Shown: positions 1-12,420 of the stretch, one piece after another | How the letters are laid out: every line of letters begins with the position of its first letter | Numbering within the stretch: the first letter of the stretch is position 1 | Source of the DNA: Vibrio diabolicus | Lineage (GTDB): Bacteria; Pseudomonadota; Gammaproteobacteria; Enterobacterales; Vibrionaceae | Reading direction: 5' to 3' | Length of the DNA: 64,000 nucleotides | Assembly: GCA_001048675.1 (NCBI GenBank) | Contig: CCKK01000020.1 | Coordinates: forward strand, 496,001-560,000 | The notes under the pieces: generated by a model | Database searches by the model: none | What the model was told of the DNA's origin: nothing | Seen by the model: only the letters and a program-made list of their open reading frames with translations | Translations under genes and position numbers: made by a program

Positions 1-86
1 ACATGGTGTTCGCCTCTTTGACGGTCAAGAACAGCGGCTTGCTTCGCCATTTGTTCTAGGTTTTCCTGGAGTTGAGAAATGTTCAT
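1..86 (-). CDS. priC: Primosomal replication protein PriC-like, N-terminal fragment
   Basis: An open frame starts with ATG at 86 and runs off the window edge; the 28 visible residues begin MNISQLQENLEQMAKQAA. It overlaps the stop of the upstream TSUP gene in an ATGA arrangement, so the two are probably translationally coupled. A short amphipathic helical N-terminus after a TSUP permease gene fits the PriC/N'' family that I recall at this place in Vibrio, where it would help reload DnaB at stalled forks. The fragment is too short to show a diagnostic motif, so the product name is inference. Confidence 0.5.
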   Translation of the reverse strand, partial: MNISQLQENLEQMAKQAAVLDRQRGEHH

Positions 87-868
87 GACAAACCTACAAA
101 CCATGCGTCATAAGCCAATTTTATGGCCAGTATACTGACGACAGTAACAAATACAGGGCGAATGAATTTAGAACCAAACCGAATGGCGGAATGCGCGCCA
201 ACAAAAGCGCCAGCCATTAAACATACCCCCATTGTTAAGCCTAGCACCCAGTTGATATGACCGAGGACTGCAAACGTAATCAAAGAGGTAAAGTTGCTGG
301 TAAAGTTCATTGCTTTTGCTAAGCCAGAGGCGAGCAAGATATTCAGCCGATACAGAGCCATTGAACTGACCGTCCAAAAAGCCCCAGTTCCAGGCCCTGC
401 GAGCCCGTCATAGAACCCTATGGATAATCCTTGCATGTACTGTTTTCTATGAAGTTTTGGGCAAGGCTCGGGAATTGGACTTTGATGAGGAGAGTGCGGT
501 GTTTTATGGAAGACGGTGTATAACGCCGCCGCTAAAATAACAAGAGGTAACCCTTTTTCTAGCCAATCCGTGCTAATCGCGTCCACAAGTAGGGTACCTA
601 ATGTTGCTCCGACAAGCGTCGCTACAAATGCTCTTCCCCAGCATTGAGGCTTGAATAAACGTTTCTTGTAGTACGTAAATGCCGCAGTAGAAGAGGCAAA
701 GGTAGCCGCAAGTTTATTGGTGCCTAGTGCAATATGAGGCGGCAAGCCCAACGATAGTAGGGCAGGTACGGTTAGCATGCCACCACCACCGGCAACTGCA
801 TCAATAAATCCAGCGACAAAAGCGACAAGCGCCAACACCAACAGCATAGTTGGCTCAATCATTTCCAT
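83..868 (-). CDS. Sulfite exporter TauE/SafE (TSUP) family membrane permease
   Basis: This is a 261-residue polytopic membrane protein of the TSUP family. The N-terminal repeat carries the family-typical GFIDAVAGGGGMLTVPALL (about residues 19-38) followed by LGTNKLAATFASS. The second repeat has DGLAGPGTGAFW and AMNFTSNFTSL (about 155-195), so both halves of the inverted-repeat fold are present, with roughly eight membrane segments. Family members move organosulfur or other small anions across the inner membrane; the substrate here cannot be told from sequence. It lies 15 bp downstream of dinG on the same strand and overlaps the next gene by 4 bp, so the three are probably co-transcribed. Confidence 0.85.
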   Translation of the reverse strand: MEMIEPTMLLVLALVAFVAGFIDAVAGGGGMLTVPALLSLGLPPHIALGTNKLAATFASSTAAFTYYKKRLFKPQCWGRAFVATLVGATLGTLLVDAISTDWLEKGLPLVILAAALYTVFHKTPHSPHQSPIPEPCPKLHRKQYMQGLSIGFYDGLAGPGTGAFWTVSSMALYRLNILLASGLAKAMNFTSNFTSLITFAVLGHINWVLGLTMGVCLMAGAFVGAHSAIRFGSKFIRPVFVTVVSILAIKLAYDAWFVGLS

Positions 869-882
869 AAATGGTGATTCTT

Positions 883-2960
883 CTAATATTCTATTTTACG
901 TTTAAATGGAGGTAGTGAGTCGATTAAGGCTTGTCCGTATCGCTTAGTGACTAGGCGTCGATCAAGAATCGTTACTCTACCAGAATCTCTCTCTTTACGC
1001 AGTAAGCGACCTACGCTCTGGATCAGCTTTTTGCTTGCGTCAGGTACAGTTATTTGCATAAATGGGTTCCCTCCTTTTTTCTCGATATATTCGGAGTGAG
1101 CCTGTTCGACAGGGGAGGTTGGAACACCAAATGGAATTTTTGTTATCACCAAGTTTTCAAGTAATTCGCCAGGTAAATCTAGCCCCTCAGAGAAACTGCC
1201 AGTACCAAATAAGATGCTGGTTTTATTTGATTCTATTAGCTTTTTATGTTTTTTTAGAATTTCTTGACGTGAGCTTTCACCTTGAACTTGCAATGCCCAG
1301 CCTTTTTTTATTGAACTCCGAAGACAGCGCCTTCGCAACTTGGTTCATCTGCCAATAGGATGAGAATAATACTAAGTTGGCTTTCTTGTCTTCCAAGTAC
1401 TTAGGCAATATCTCGATAAGATATTCAGTAAATTGAGGCGCTGGTGGTTCATATTTCATCGCAGGGATGAGCAATTCTGCCTGGTTTTGGTAATCGAATG
1501 GTGACGCAAGCGCTAAAAACTGTGTGCCTGATTCTGGTTTTCCATCAATACCAACCTGATGGCAAAAGTAATGGAAGGAGTTTAATGCACGCATCGTTGC
1601 GGAAACTAAAATGGCGCCAATGCACCTGCTCCAAATTTGTTGGTCGAGTTGCCATCCAATTTCAAGCGGAGAAACACTCACAATGAAATCACCCTCGCGA
1701 TCGGGGTGGGTTTCTAACCAGCGAGCTAAAGGCGCACCTTTTTCACGAGTTGGCTCAGCCATCAAGTGCCATACTTGCGCTAGGTTTTCTAACCTTTGAA
1801 TGTAGAAGCCGAGCTCTGCAAGCGCTGGTTCAGCCAATCTTGTCGCAAGCTCCCCATCTTTTACTCTTTCCGCAATAAGGTCGGCAATTTTTGCCACACT
1901 TTGATTTGCTTTTTTACTGAACTGCTTTAACTCTTTGGATTGGTTCTCTAGCCATTCTGGTAGTTCACCGTGCTCAAAGCGGTAGATACTCTCTTCAAAT
2001 TGAGCTGGATCGAACTGTTTAGGCAGTTGAGTCAGTGCTGGTATCAAGTTCTGAACCGCGTCTTGAAGGTCGTTGCGAAATCGAGCTACGCGCTTCTCGT
2101 CTGCGAGCGACGAAAACTTGCTAATCGACTGATTTAACTTCTCAAGCCATGCTGCCGCACCTTTTAAGCTAGCAGATGCTGAAGCATGATCGCGGGCGAC
2201 GTGAGGTAAGTGATGTGCCTCGTCAAAGACGTATATCGTGTTTTCTGGCTCAGGTAAGATTACTCCGCCCCCCAACGTCTGCGTCTGCCATGACGAGAGA
2301 GTGGTTCGCAATGATGACATCATTCTTATCCAGCTCCGAGCGCGCTTTTTGAAATGGACAGCCGCGATGGCCCGGTAGACTGTTATTGCAACTGTGTTTA
2401 TCACTGACAATCAGTTGCCAAAGCTTATCATCGATGGTTTTAGGCCAAGAATCACGGTCACCATCCCATTTACCTTGCGCAAGAGAGCGATGCATTGTTT
2501 CCAACAGCTCTATATCTTTTTGCTTAGGCTTGGTTTCGAACATGGCTAACTGACCACCATCAGCACCACAAGCTGAAGCAAGTTTTTCTGCACAACAATA
2601 GCGTTGACGGCCTTTTGCCAAAATAAAAGAAAACTCTCGGTCGGTAATCCGACGAAAAAGAGGGAGGTCTTTATTTATGAGCTGCTCTTGCAGAGCTACG
2701 GTCGCCGTTGAGATAACCACTTTTCTATTGTTATGTACAGCCACGGGGATGGCAGCCATTAGATAGGAGAGCGACTTACCAATTCCAGTCCCTGCTTCTG
2801 CAACCAGTATTCGGTTAGATTTGTGGTACTGACCGCACAGCGTTTTTGCAATCTCTGCAACAAGGTAGTTTTGTGCTCTTCTAGGTACAAAGTTATCAAG
2901 TTGATCTTGCAGGTTTTGATAGCTATTACGAATCGATTTTTGAATGTTACTGGTCAGCAT
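883..2960 (-). pseudogene. dinG: ATP-dependent DNA helicase DinG, interrupted by two +1 frameshifts
   Basis: The reading frame of an XPD-like Fe-S superfamily 2 helicase is split across three frames. The first part (from ATG 2960) holds the Walker A motif EAGTGIGKS and the Fe-S cysteines (RYCCAEKL and SCNNSLPGHRGC). The second part holds the DEAH box VFDEAHHLP. The third holds motif VI (QSVGRLLRKERDSGR). The shifts fall at a C6 run (2268-2273) and a T7 run (1303-1309). Deleting one base at each gives a continuous 691-residue protein with intact junctions, close to the roughly 700-residue family length. DinG unwinds R-loops and other structured DNA. I chose ATG 2960, which gives MLTSNIQKSIRNSYQ, over the ATG 36 bp upstream because the extra residues do not look conserved. 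No full LexA box is visible upstream. Sequencing error is more likely than true inactivation. Confidence 0.9.
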
Positions 2961-3007
2961 ACGGGCCTCAAATGCGTTGGAGGCGAATAGTAGCACACAT
3001 CACTAGT

Positions 3008-3023
3008 TGTACAGTAGTTCACA
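3008..3023. promoter_or_regulatory. Candidate CRP-binding site upstream of the porin
   Basis: The sequence TGTAC-AGTAGT-TCACA has a perfect right half and a 3/5 left half compared with TGTGA-N6-TCACA. V. cholerae ompT is activated by cAMP-CRP from a distant upstream site, which fits the position some 460 bp before the start codon. It could equally serve dinG. Low confidence. Confidence 0.3.
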
Positions 3024-3085
3024 AAACGGAATGCTTTTATGAGGAATGTAGATCTTCTTCACAAAAAAATATTGAACCTTATCTA

Positions 3086-3103
3086 AATGAAATTAATTTC
3101 ATT
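3086..3103. promoter_or_regulatory. Perfect 18-bp palindrome, possible operator
   Basis: AATGAAATT is followed directly by its exact reverse complement AATTTCATT. It sits in the middle of the AT-rich porin control region, so it is a plausible dimer operator, although AT-rich DNA produces such palindromes more readily by chance. Confidence 0.35.
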
Positions 3104-3475
3104 ATATGAAAAATATAAAACTCCAAATATGATATTTGTATGGTTTTTTATTCTATATATTGTGTTTTTTAGTATTTGTTTTGGTTTTAAAATCTCATTG
3201 TTAATGGTTTTATAAATTATGAAAAATCAAGAGGATTGATTAGATGTTCGTCGAATAAATAAAGATAAACTTTTCAAGCTATTGTTTTTAAATGTTATTT
3301 TTGTTTTTTTACATTGGTATTTAGAAAATTTGACAGCCAGAATAATCTTTTGCACTCTTAGCTCCAGATTTTGAGAAGGCGCTGTATAACGTTTTGTTAA
3401 CGCTCTATCTCAAACATATAAAAAAAGGGAACCGGACAAGGATATCCCGAACTAAGAAAAGGCAGTGGATTAATT

Positions 3476-4507
3476 ATGAAAAAAACTCTATTAGCACTAG
3501 CTGTAGTTGCGTCTGCAACTTCAGTGAACGCAGCTGAAGTATTCAAATCTGAAGAAGGTTCTGTAGATTTCTACGGTCAGCTACGTCCAACTCTTCTATT
3601 CCTAGACAGCACAGACCACACTGCAGAGCTAAACACTAGCTCTTCTCGTATGGGTGTAAATGGTGTTTACGTTGTAAACGACAACCTAAAAGTTCTAGGT
3701 GAAGTTGAAATCGGTGTTGCTCTAGGTGACAACTACGGTGCAGGTGCTGATTCAAGCGAGCGTACTGATGACTCAGTATACGTACGCCGTCACATCTTTG
3801 GCTTCGACATGGGCGATATGGGTACACTTCGTTTTGGTAAAGAAGGTACTTGGGCTGATGACATCTACGGAGCTGATTACTCATACTTCTTCGGTGGTTC
3901 TGCACTTCTTTACGGACACGCGTGGAACAACTCTTCTCAAATTAAATACGCTTACGAAAATGACGCATTCTGGCTAAAAGCTGGTTACGCGCTAGGTGAG
4001 AAAGATCAAAACGAAGAAATCCGCGAAGTATTCGTAGGTAAGTCTTTCAATGACCTATCTGTACACGCTGGCGTTCTTTCTTCTGAGAACAAGATTGCTT
4101 CTAAAGGTAACAACACTGAGAACCTATCTTTCGAAGTAACTGCTGAATACGCTCTAGATGAGCACACTCTAGGTGCTACGTACTACTACAACGAAAATGA
4201 AGACAAAGCAGCTAACGAGACTATCGATTCTCACGGTATCTCTCTAGCAGGCATGTTCGCTGTAGCTCCTAAAACAACACTTTACTCTGGCTACGAGCTA
4301 GTAATGTCATCTTCTGACAAATCTGGCAAGAAAGATGGCGACCAATCTAAGTTTTACGCTGGCGTTGAATACAAGTTCTCTAAATGGGCTCGCGTATTCG
4401 CAGAAGCGGGTTACAATTTTGATGGTGATAAGCTAGAAGCTGGTAAAACAACTGCAGAAACTGATTCTAAAACTGACTTCGGTGTTGGTGCACGTTTCTA
4501 CTGGTAA
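3476..4507 (+). CDS. ompT: Outer-membrane general porin, OmpT-like
   Basis: A 343-residue trimeric-porin family protein. It has a 19-residue signal peptide (MKKTLLALAVVASATSVNA, cleaved before AEV), then VDFYGQLRPTLLF as the first beta strand and SRMGVNG/TLRFGKEGTW motifs typical of Gram-negative porins. It ends in the aromatic beta-signal VGARFYW. It forms a passive channel for small solutes in the outer membrane. Its place next to dinG matches V. cholerae ompT, and I use that symbol by synteny; OmpU-type paralogues are the alternative. Codon use is strongly biased towards highly expressed codons. A rho-independent terminator follows at 4531. Repression by ToxR and activation by CRP are known for V. 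cholerae ompT but are only inferred here. Confidence 0.85.
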   Translation: MKKTLLALAVVASATSVNAAEVFKSEEGSVDFYGQLRPTLLFLDSTDHTAELNTSSSRMGVNGVYVVNDNLKVLGEVEIGVALGDNYGAGADSSERTDDSVYVRRHIFGFDMGDMGTLRFGKEGTWADDIYGADYSYFFGGSALLYGHAWNNSSQIKYAYENDAFWLKAGYALGEKDQNEEIREVFVGKSFNDLSVHAGVLSSENKIASKGNNTENLSFEVTAEYALDEHTLGATYYYNENEDKAANETIDSHGISLAGMFAVAPKTTLYSGYELVMSSSDKSGKKDGDQSKFYAGVEYKFSKWARVFAEAGYNFDGDKLEAGKTTAETDSKTDFGVGARFYW

Positions 4508-4530
4508 TCAATACCCAGTTTGATATTGTA

Positions 4531-4557
4531 AGACCCAGCTATATGCTGGGTCTTTTA
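4531..4557 (+). terminator. Rho-independent terminator of the porin gene
   Basis: A 9-bp perfect stem AGACCCAGC/GCTGGGTCT with a 5-nt loop, followed by TTTT. It lies directly before the next gene's first possible start codon. Confidence 0.85.
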
Positions 4558-4559
4558 CT

Positions 4560-5261
4560 ATGAAGATAAGGATGAAAAACTCTATGCAGTTATCATTAAA
4601 AGTGGCAATGGCGTTGTCTATTCTTGCCAGTACAAACCTTTATGCTGCAACGACTTTAGTGGTTCCAGAAGACGTGAAGTTACTGGCCGTCAATATGGAG
4701 AAGCCAAAACTTGAGGGGGGACTTTTCTCTAGTGAGAAGACAATTGAGATCCCCGACGGAACTAACCAAATTGTCTTCAAATATCAACCTGCTTTTGAAA
4801 CAAACGAAAACCTTAAGACAGTTTACAGTGACGTGATCATCGCTAAGTTTGATGTTGAAAATGAAAAACTAAAGTTTGAACTACCAGAGTTTAAAACTCT
4901 TCGTCAAGCGCAAAACAACATCTCACCTTTAGATTGGCAACTGCTGGACACCAAAGGTCAACCTATTGCTTTGGTCGAAGATGTATTAGAGTCAGATGGT
5001 GTTCAAATTGGTCGTAATTACCCTCAAGAATCTCGTAACTACAATATTGCTGGCGGTATCGCGAGTGTTGCCGTTAGTTATGTAACTGTGAATCAGCATC
5101 AACAATCAGTAAGTGATATCGAGCCTCGAGTTGAGAGTAGTGATACCCGTTCAACAGTCGCATCGAACGACAGCCCAATGGTTGATGTATTAAAGACGAT
5201 GTACCAGAAAGCGTCTCCGGCGGAAAAAGAGGCATTTAAAAACTGGCTTGCTGAGCAGTAA
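4560..5261 (+). CDS. DUF2057/UPF0319 family periplasmic protein (YccT-like)
   Basis: A secreted protein of up to 233 residues. A hydrophobic signal segment (MQLSLKVAMALSILASTNLYAA) is followed by the family opening TTLVVPEDVKLLAVN and SSEKTIEIPDGTNQIVFKY. UPF0319 proteins are periplasmic; the E. coli member YccT was reported to inhibit curli assembly, but the Vibrio role is unknown. Three in-frame ATGs exist (4560, 4572, 4584). The first lies only 3 nt after the terminator tail and has no ribosome-binding site. The third is preceded by AAGGA about 11 nt upstream and gives the cleanest signal peptide, so the true start is probably 4572 or 4584. Because a terminator separates it from the porin, it may depend on read-through or on its own weak promoter. 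Confidence 0.8.
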   Translation: MKIRMKNSMQLSLKVAMALSILASTNLYAATTLVVPEDVKLLAVNMEKPKLEGGLFSSEKTIEIPDGTNQIVFKYQPAFETNENLKTVYSDVIIAKFDVENEKLKFELPEFKTLRQAQNNISPLDWQLLDTKGQPIALVEDVLESDGVQIGRNYPQESRNYNIAGGIASVAVSYVTVNQHQQSVSDIEPRVESSDTRSTVASNDSPMVDVLKTMYQKASPAEKEAFKNWLAEQ

Positions 5262-5306
5262 TCCCTTAGTTCATTAGATAGGGCTTAACTGAAAAAGTAC
5301 GAATCT

Positions 5307-5332
5307 AAAAAGCAGGCTTTAAGCCTGCTTTT
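5307..5332. terminator. Bidirectional terminator between the UPF0319 gene and rluE
   Basis: A 12-bp perfect stem AAAAGCAGGCTT/AAGCCTGCTTTT with a 2-nt spacer and A/T tracts on both flanks, lying between convergent genes. Confidence 0.85.
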
Positions 5333-5346
5333 ATCTTTTCTGCCTA

Positions 5347-6048
5347 TTAGAGAGAGATTTCTCTCCATTCACCAGGCATTAGGTCTTTAAGGACGATATC
5401 ACCCATCGAATGACGAATGAGGCGCAAAGTAGGGAAGCCAATGTGCGCAGTCATGCGACGCACCTGACGATTTCTTCCTTCAATAATGGTAATGGCTAAC
5501 CAAGTGGTAGGGATATTTGCGCGAAAACGAACAGGAGGGGTTCTATCCCAGACTTGTGGTTCTGGAATCACTTCAACTTCGGCTGGTAGAGTCATACCAT
5601 CTTTTAGCTCTACTCCCTTTCTCAATTTTTCAAGATCTTGCTCCTGAGGAGCGCCATCAACTTGAACCCAATAAGTCTTCGGCGATTTTGACTTTGGCTG
5701 CGTTAGCTTCGCCTGCAAGATGCCATCGTTAGTGAGTACCATCAAACCTTCGCTGTCTCGGTCCAATCGGCCAGCCGCATAGACATCTTTGATTGGGATA
5801 TAGTCCGCTAACGTTTTGCGACCATCGCCATCGGTAAATTGACTGAGCGTATCGTAAGGCTTATTGAAAATAATGACTTTACGATCTTTGGGGGCCACTT
5901 TTGGCTTTTGGCTTTTTGTTGGGCGATTAGGGCGACGGTCTTGCTGAGTACGAGTCTTCGAGCCATTGCGAGCTCCTGAGTGTTTAAAATGGCCCGTTTG
6001 GGATTGATTGCGACCGCGACCTTTTTCATGACCTGTACGAGATGACAT
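5347..6048 (-). CDS. rluE: 23S rRNA pseudouridine synthase RluE
   Basis: A 233-residue RsuA-family pseudouridine synthase. A basic, low-complexity N-terminus (residues 1-55, rich in R, K, Q and N) precedes the catalytic core. The catalytic aspartate lies in [15 protein letters not shown], followed by the [17 protein letters not shown] and [21 protein letters not shown] motifs. RluE makes pseudouridine 2457 of 23S rRNA in E. coli. The gene is divergent from icd, the same neighbour as in E. coli, which supports the RluE assignment over RluB or RsuA. There is no S4 domain, as expected for RluE. Confidence 0.88.
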   Translation of the reverse strand: MSSRTGHEKGRGRNQSQTGHFKHSGARNGSKTRTQQDRRPNRPTKSQKPKVAPKDRKVIIFNKPYDTLSQFTDGDGRKTLADYIPIKDVYAAGRLDRDSEGLMVLTNDGILQAKLTQPKSKSPKTYWVQVDGAPQEQDLEKLRKGVELKDGMTLPAEVEVIPEPQVWDRTPPVRFRANIPTTWLAITIIEGRNRQVRRMTAHIGFPTLRLIRHSMGDIVLKDLMPGEWREISL

Positions 6049-8585
<2,537 letters not shown>

Positions 8586-8600
8586 AATAGATGAAAAGAG

Positions 8601-8627
8601 CACGTCGCTTTCGGCGTGTTTCTTCTT
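8601..8627 (+). terminator. Weak hairpin after icd
   Basis: CACGTCG/CGGCGTG pair with one G-U and a 4-nt loop, followed by a T-rich but interrupted tail. Possibly a first, inefficient terminator. Confidence 0.45.
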
Positions 8628-8681
8628 TTATCAATACTTTGTATGTGGTCTATCTGTATTTCATAAGCTACAAATAGTAAG

Positions 8682-8710
8682 AAACCCGCTATCTTGGCGG
8701 GTTTATTTTT
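8682..8710 (+). terminator. Terminator between icd and cspD
   Basis: An 8-bp stem AAACCCGC/GCGGGTTT with a 7-nt loop, then TTTATTTTT. It lies between convergent genes. Confidence 0.75.
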
Positions 8711-8772
8711 CTCTTCAGAACATCAAAATGACGTTTCGAGAGCAATATTTTTATTTTTCGACAGCGCTCTAA

Positions 8773-8991
8773 TTATTTGGCTTGACCTTCAAGAGGCACG
8801 ACGCTACTCGCGTGACAGCCTTTGGGACCTTTTTCAATCTCGTATGAGACTTGTTGGCCTGCTTTCAGTGTACGATAACCGTCCATCTGGATAGTTGAGT
8901 AGTGGGCAAAGATATCTCCCTCTTCTTCATCTGAACAAATAAACCCAAATCCTTTGGCATTGTTAAACCACTTTACTGTACCTGTAGCCAT
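8773..8991 (-). CDS. cspD: Cold-shock-like protein CspD
   Basis: A 72-residue single cold-shock domain. RNP1 (KGFGFI) and RNP2 (DIFAHYS) are both present after MATGTVKWFNNA. CspD of E. coli is a stationary-phase inhibitor of replication initiation. The start at 8991 gives the canonical N-terminus; an in-frame ATG 21 bp upstream adds a non-family MHEGCKS leader. Divergent linkage to clpS-clpA is the same as in E. coli and supports CspD over CspA-type paralogues. Confidence 0.92.
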   Translation of the reverse strand: MATGTVKWFNNAKGFGFICSDEEEGDIFAHYSTIQMDGYRTLKAGQQVSYEIEKGPKGCHASSVVPLEGQAK

Positions 8992-9695
8992 GCTTTTACA
9001 TCCCTCATGCATTTTTTACTGAGTTGTTACAACAACCAAGTTATACCTTTAACTTGGTACTACTATTGTCAGCGAACGCTAACAAACATCTAGTCAATGA
9101 GAAATCACATTCACCAAGCTGCTTAAAAACAAATGGATTTAAAATGACGATTTATGCATCAACACTTTCCACTGTAGTCAATGAATCCCGACAGTCAATA
9201 GCATTAAGCAACAAACAGAAACATAATTGAAAACAAATCACTTTTGAGATTAACAAATTTGCAAACAGTTTTTCGTATATACGCGGAAGTTTGGTCAATT
9301 AGCCTGCAAAGTAGTATTCACTGGAAAAACCATACTGTTCGTGTTGCTTATGATAGATGAATCCTCTAACTGAATAAAAAATGAAGTTTTCGTGATAATT
9401 ACCCCATTCTCAGTTAGGAAGTGTGATCTCGGTAGAAGACTGAGAGATGTTTCGCAATAGCTCGGAGGGGGTAAAAAGAAAGTTATTTTATAAGTAAAAA
9501 TGTGTAACTTATCGACAAGCATCTTTTATTTGCGCCCCCTCAAGACCTGCATTAGTCTCTATATTAGGTAGCAACTTTTATCGATCAAAGATCGAATTCG
9601 GTGCCATATCTCACTACACCGCGCTGCACGCTTGTGGTAGATTGTTTTTATAGGTCGAAAACATCAACCCTTTGATACGATATCTTTGAATTGCC
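8992..9695. other. cspD-clpS divergent intergenic region
   Basis: About 700 bp with no convincing gene; ORFs of 68 and 75 codons on either strand lack ribosome-binding sites and protein-like composition. It contains a small perfect hairpin CGATC-AAA-GATCG near 9581-9593, and a pyrimidine-rich stem-loop-like stretch followed by TTTTT around 9615-9650 that might act as a leader structure for clpS. I cannot name a specific regulator site. Confidence 0.55.
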
Positions 9696-10016
9696 ATGAG
9701 TAAAAATTTTGAATGGGTCACTCCGGACTCTGATCTTCTGGAGCGAGAAAGTACGAAAGTTCAGCCACCTAAGCTGTACAACGTTGTACTAAATAATGAT
9801 GACTATACACCTATGGATTTCGTCATAGAGGTACTTGAGCGTTTCTTTTCACATGACATTGATAAAGCGACTCAGATCATGCTCAAGATTCACTATGAAG
9901 GAAAGGCAATCTGTGGCACATACAGTGCAGAAATTGCCGAAACAAAAGTAGCGCAAGTTACGATGTACGCAAGGGAAAATGAACATCCGCTACTTTGCAC
10001 TATGGAGCAAGCGTAA
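9696..10016 (+). CDS. clpS: ATP-dependent Clp protease adaptor ClpS
   Basis: A 106-residue adaptor that recognises N-degrons (Leu, Phe, Tyr, Trp N-termini) and delivers them to ClpA. The family core [24 protein letters not shown] (about residues 25-48) holds the N-degron pocket residues of the [11 protein letters not shown] motif, and [20 protein letters not shown] follows. A flexible N-terminal extension (1-24) is as in E. coli. clpA starts 50 bp downstream, so they form an operon; aat and bpt, which create the degrons, lie just beyond infA. Confidence 0.95.
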   Translation: MSKNFEWVTPDSDLLERESTKVQPPKLYNVVLNNDDYTPMDFVIEVLERFFSHDIDKATQIMLKIHYEGKAICGTYSAEIAETKVAQVTMYARENEHPLLCTMEQA

Positions 10017-10066
10017 ACAAAGAAGACTTGCTCGAACAACCCAAGTTGTTTTTTCGGGAGGTACTT

Positions 10067-12334
10067 ATGCTAAATAAAGAACTAGAGTCAAGCCTTAACG
10101 GTGCATTTGCTCGGGCGCGAGATAAACGCCACGAGTTTATGACTGTCGAACACCTCCTACTTGCATTATTGGAAAATGATGCAGCTAAGGAAGCCCTTTT
10201 AGCTTGTAAAGCGGATCTTGACGCTTTACGTAACGAACTCGATATATTCATCGATCAAACTACGCCTCTTATCCCAGACAGTGATGAGACGCGTGAAACC
10301 CAGCCGACTTTGAGTTTTCAACGTGTGCTACAACGCGCCGTCTTTCATGTACAGTCGTCTGGCCGCAACGAAGTAACAGGTGCAAACGTGCTTGTGGCGA
10401 TCTTCAGTGAGCAAGAGTCGCATGCCGCCTACCTACTGAAGAAAAACGACATCTCCCGATTAGATATTGTTAACTTTATCTCCCATGGTATTACTAAAGC
10501 GTCAGGTGCAAGCGAAGACCCATCATCAGATTCGTTCAGTTCAGAGAGTGTCGAAGAGCCGAATTCTGAAGAACGTTTGGAAAGCTTTGCGACTAACCTT
10601 AATCAGGTCGCTAAAGATGGCAATATCGATCCACTGATTGGTCGCGATAAAGAGCTAGAGCGCACTATTCAAGTACTTTGCCGCCGCCGCAAGAATAACC
10701 CATTATTAGTGGGTGAAGCCGGGGTAGGTAAAACAGCCATCGCAGAAGGTCTTGCTTGGCGAATTGTAGAAGGGCAGGTCCCGGAAGTTATTCAAAACAG
10801 CGTGATTTACTCATTGGATATTGGTTCTCTATTGGCTGGTACTAAGTACCGTGGTGATTTTGAAAAACGCTTCAAGGCGATTTTGAAACAGCTTGAAAAA
10901 GAAGAAGATGCAATTTTGTTCATCGATGAGATACACACAATCATCGGTGCGGGTGCGGCTTCTGGTGGTCAAGTTGATGCCGCAAACCTTATCAAACCTC
11001 TACTAAGTAGCGGTAAGTTGCGTTGTATCGGCTCGACTACATACCAAGAATACAGCAACATTTTCGAGAAAGAGCGTGCGTTGTCCCGTCGCTTCCAAAA
11101 GATTGACGTTGTAGAACCTTCTCTGGATGACACAACTAAAATCTTGATGGGCTTGAAGCCGAAGTACGAAGCACATCATGAAGTACGTTACACCAATAAA
11201 GCACTGCGTGCCGCGGTAGAACTTTCGGCGAAATACATCAATGAACGTCATTTACCAGATAAAGCCATTGATGTCATTGATGAAGCTGGCGCTCGCAGTC
11301 GTCTTGCTCCTGCAAGCCGCCGTAAGAAAACTGTTGGTGTTGCCGATATCGAAGCGATGGTTGCCAAGATGGCACGAATCCCAGAGAAGTCGGTTTCTTC
11401 TTCAGATAAAGACATCTTGAAGAACCTAGATAGCAAGATGAAGATGTTGGTATTTGGTCAAGATAATGCGATTGATGCATTATCCGAAGCGATCAAGCTG
11501 ACACGTGCAGGTTTGGGCGTGGATAACAAACCAGTTGGTTCATTCTTGTTTGCTGGCCCTACTGGGGTGGGTAAAACAGAGGTGACGGTGCAGCTATCTA
11601 AGCTTCTAGGGATCGAGCTACTTCGTTTTGATATGTCGGAATATGGTGAGCGTCACTCCGTGAGTCGCTTAATTGGTGCACCTCCTGGTTATGTCGGTTA
11701 CGACCAAGGTGGTTTGCTGACAGACGCTGTTATCAAGCACCCACATTCAGTCGTATTGCTTGATGAGATTGAGAAAGCGCATCCAGATATCTTTAATTTG
11801 CTATTGCAAGTGATGGATAATGGTACGCTAACGGACAACAACGGTCGTAAAGCAGACTTCCGTAATGTCATCCTCGTTATGACAACCAACGCGGGTGTGG
11901 CTGAAACTGAGAAGAAATCAATTGGTTTGATTCAGCAAGACAACAGTCACGATGCGATGGCGGAAATTAAGAAGGTATTCACTCCTGAGTTCCGTAACCG
12001 TCTTGATAACATCATCTGGTTTAACAGCCTTGATGAAAGCGTTATCCATCAAGTTGTTGATAAGTTTATTGTTGAACTGCAGGTGCAACTTGATGCTCGT
12101 GGCGTATCAATGGAGGTATCGCAAGATGCACGCCATTGGTTAGCGAATAAAGGTTATGATAAGGCGATGGGTGCTCGCCCAATGGGACGTGTTATCCAAG
12201 AGCAACTTAAGAAACCTTTGGCTAATGAATTGTTGTTTGGCTCTCTAGTCGACGGCGGCACTGTGAAAGTAACGCTAGTAAACGACACACTTAAATTTGA
12301 ATATTTGAGTGAGAAAGAGGCTGCGATGCATTAA
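10067..12334 (+). CDS. clpA: ATP-dependent Clp protease ATP-binding subunit ClpA
   Basis: A 755-residue double-ring AAA+ unfoldase. The N-terminal repeat domain ([33 protein letters not shown]) binds ClpS. Walker A motifs are GEAGVGKTA (D1, near residue 215) and GPTGVGKTE (D2, near 500), with Walker [11 protein letters not shown] and [11 protein letters not shown]. ClpA unfolds substrates for ClpP, which is not encoded here. I chose ATG 10067 because GGGAGG lies 6 nt upstream and the N-terminus matches E. coli ClpA (758 aa); the longer open frame to 9995 overlaps clpS and is spurious. Confidence 0.95.
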   Translation: MLNKELESSLNGAFARARDKRHEFMTVEHLLLALLENDAAKEALLACKADLDALRNELDIFIDQTTPLIPDSDETRETQPTLSFQRVLQRAVFHVQSSGRNEVTGANVLVAIFSEQESHAAYLLKKNDISRLDIVNFISHGITKASGASEDPSSDSFSSESVEEPNSEERLESFATNLNQVAKDGNIDPLIGRDKELERTIQVLCRRRKNNPLLVGEAGVGKTAIAEGLAWRIVEGQVPEVIQNSVIYSLDIGSLLAGTKYRGDFEKRFKAILKQLEKEEDAILFIDEIHTIIGAGAASGGQVDAANLIKPLLSSGKLRCIGSTTYQEYSNIFEKERALSRRFQKIDVVEPSLDDTTKILMGLKPKYEAHHEVRYTNKALRAAVELSAKYINERHLPDKAIDVIDEAGARSRLAPASRRKKTVGVADIEAMVAKMARIPEKSVSSSDKDILKNLDSKMKMLVFGQDNAIDALSEAIKLTRAGLGVDNKPVGSFLFAGPTGVGKTEVTVQLSKLLGIELLRFDMSEYGERHSVSRLIGAPPGYVGYDQGGLLTDAVIKHPHSVVLLDEIEKAHPDIFNLLLQVMDNGTLTDNNGRKADFRNVILVMTTNAGVAETEKKSIGLIQQDNSHDAMAEIKKVFTPEFRNRLDNIIWFNSLDESVIHQVVDKFIVELQVQLDARGVSMEVSQDARHWLANKGYDKAMGARPMGRVIQEQLKKPLANELLFGSLVDGGTVKVTLVNDTLKFEYLSEKEAAMH

Positions 12335-12352
12335 TTGCCCCGTAAGGGAAGT

Positions 12353-12384
12353 AAAAGCGCACGATTTTATCGCGCGCTTTTTGT
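12353..12384 (+). terminator. Terminator of the clpSA operon
   Basis: A 12-bp stem AAAAGCGCACGA/TCGCGCGCTTTT with one mismatch, then a T-tract. Confidence 0.75.
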
Positions 12385-12420
12385 TTGTCTGAACCTACTC
12401 GGAAGTAAAAATCATGCAAT

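Larger units (their letters stand above)
2961..3475. other. Long AT-rich divergent region between dinG and the ompT-like porin
   Basis: About 515 bp without a gene, very AT-rich between 3060 and 3330. It contains a perfect 18-bp palindrome (3086-3103), a CRP-like sequence TGTAC-N6-TCACA (3008-3023) and a TTGACA hexamer at 3330-3335. The last 100 bases form a long untranslated leader to the porin. It should hold the promoters of both divergent genes; the individual elements are unproven. Confidence 0.6.

Noticed and set aside
1303-1309. Programmed ribosomal frameshifting in dinG
   Set aside because: No slippery heptamer plus downstream structure is apparent, dinG is not known to use it, and the other genes show the same homopolymer signature.
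2961-3060. LexA box for dinG
   Set aside because: Only a half-site-like TACTGTAC is present; the second CAG arm is missing at the required spacing.
9295-9522. 75-codon minus-strand ORF between cspD and clpS
   Set aside because: Low-complexity hydrophobic and serine-rich composition, and no ribosome-binding site or neighbour logic.
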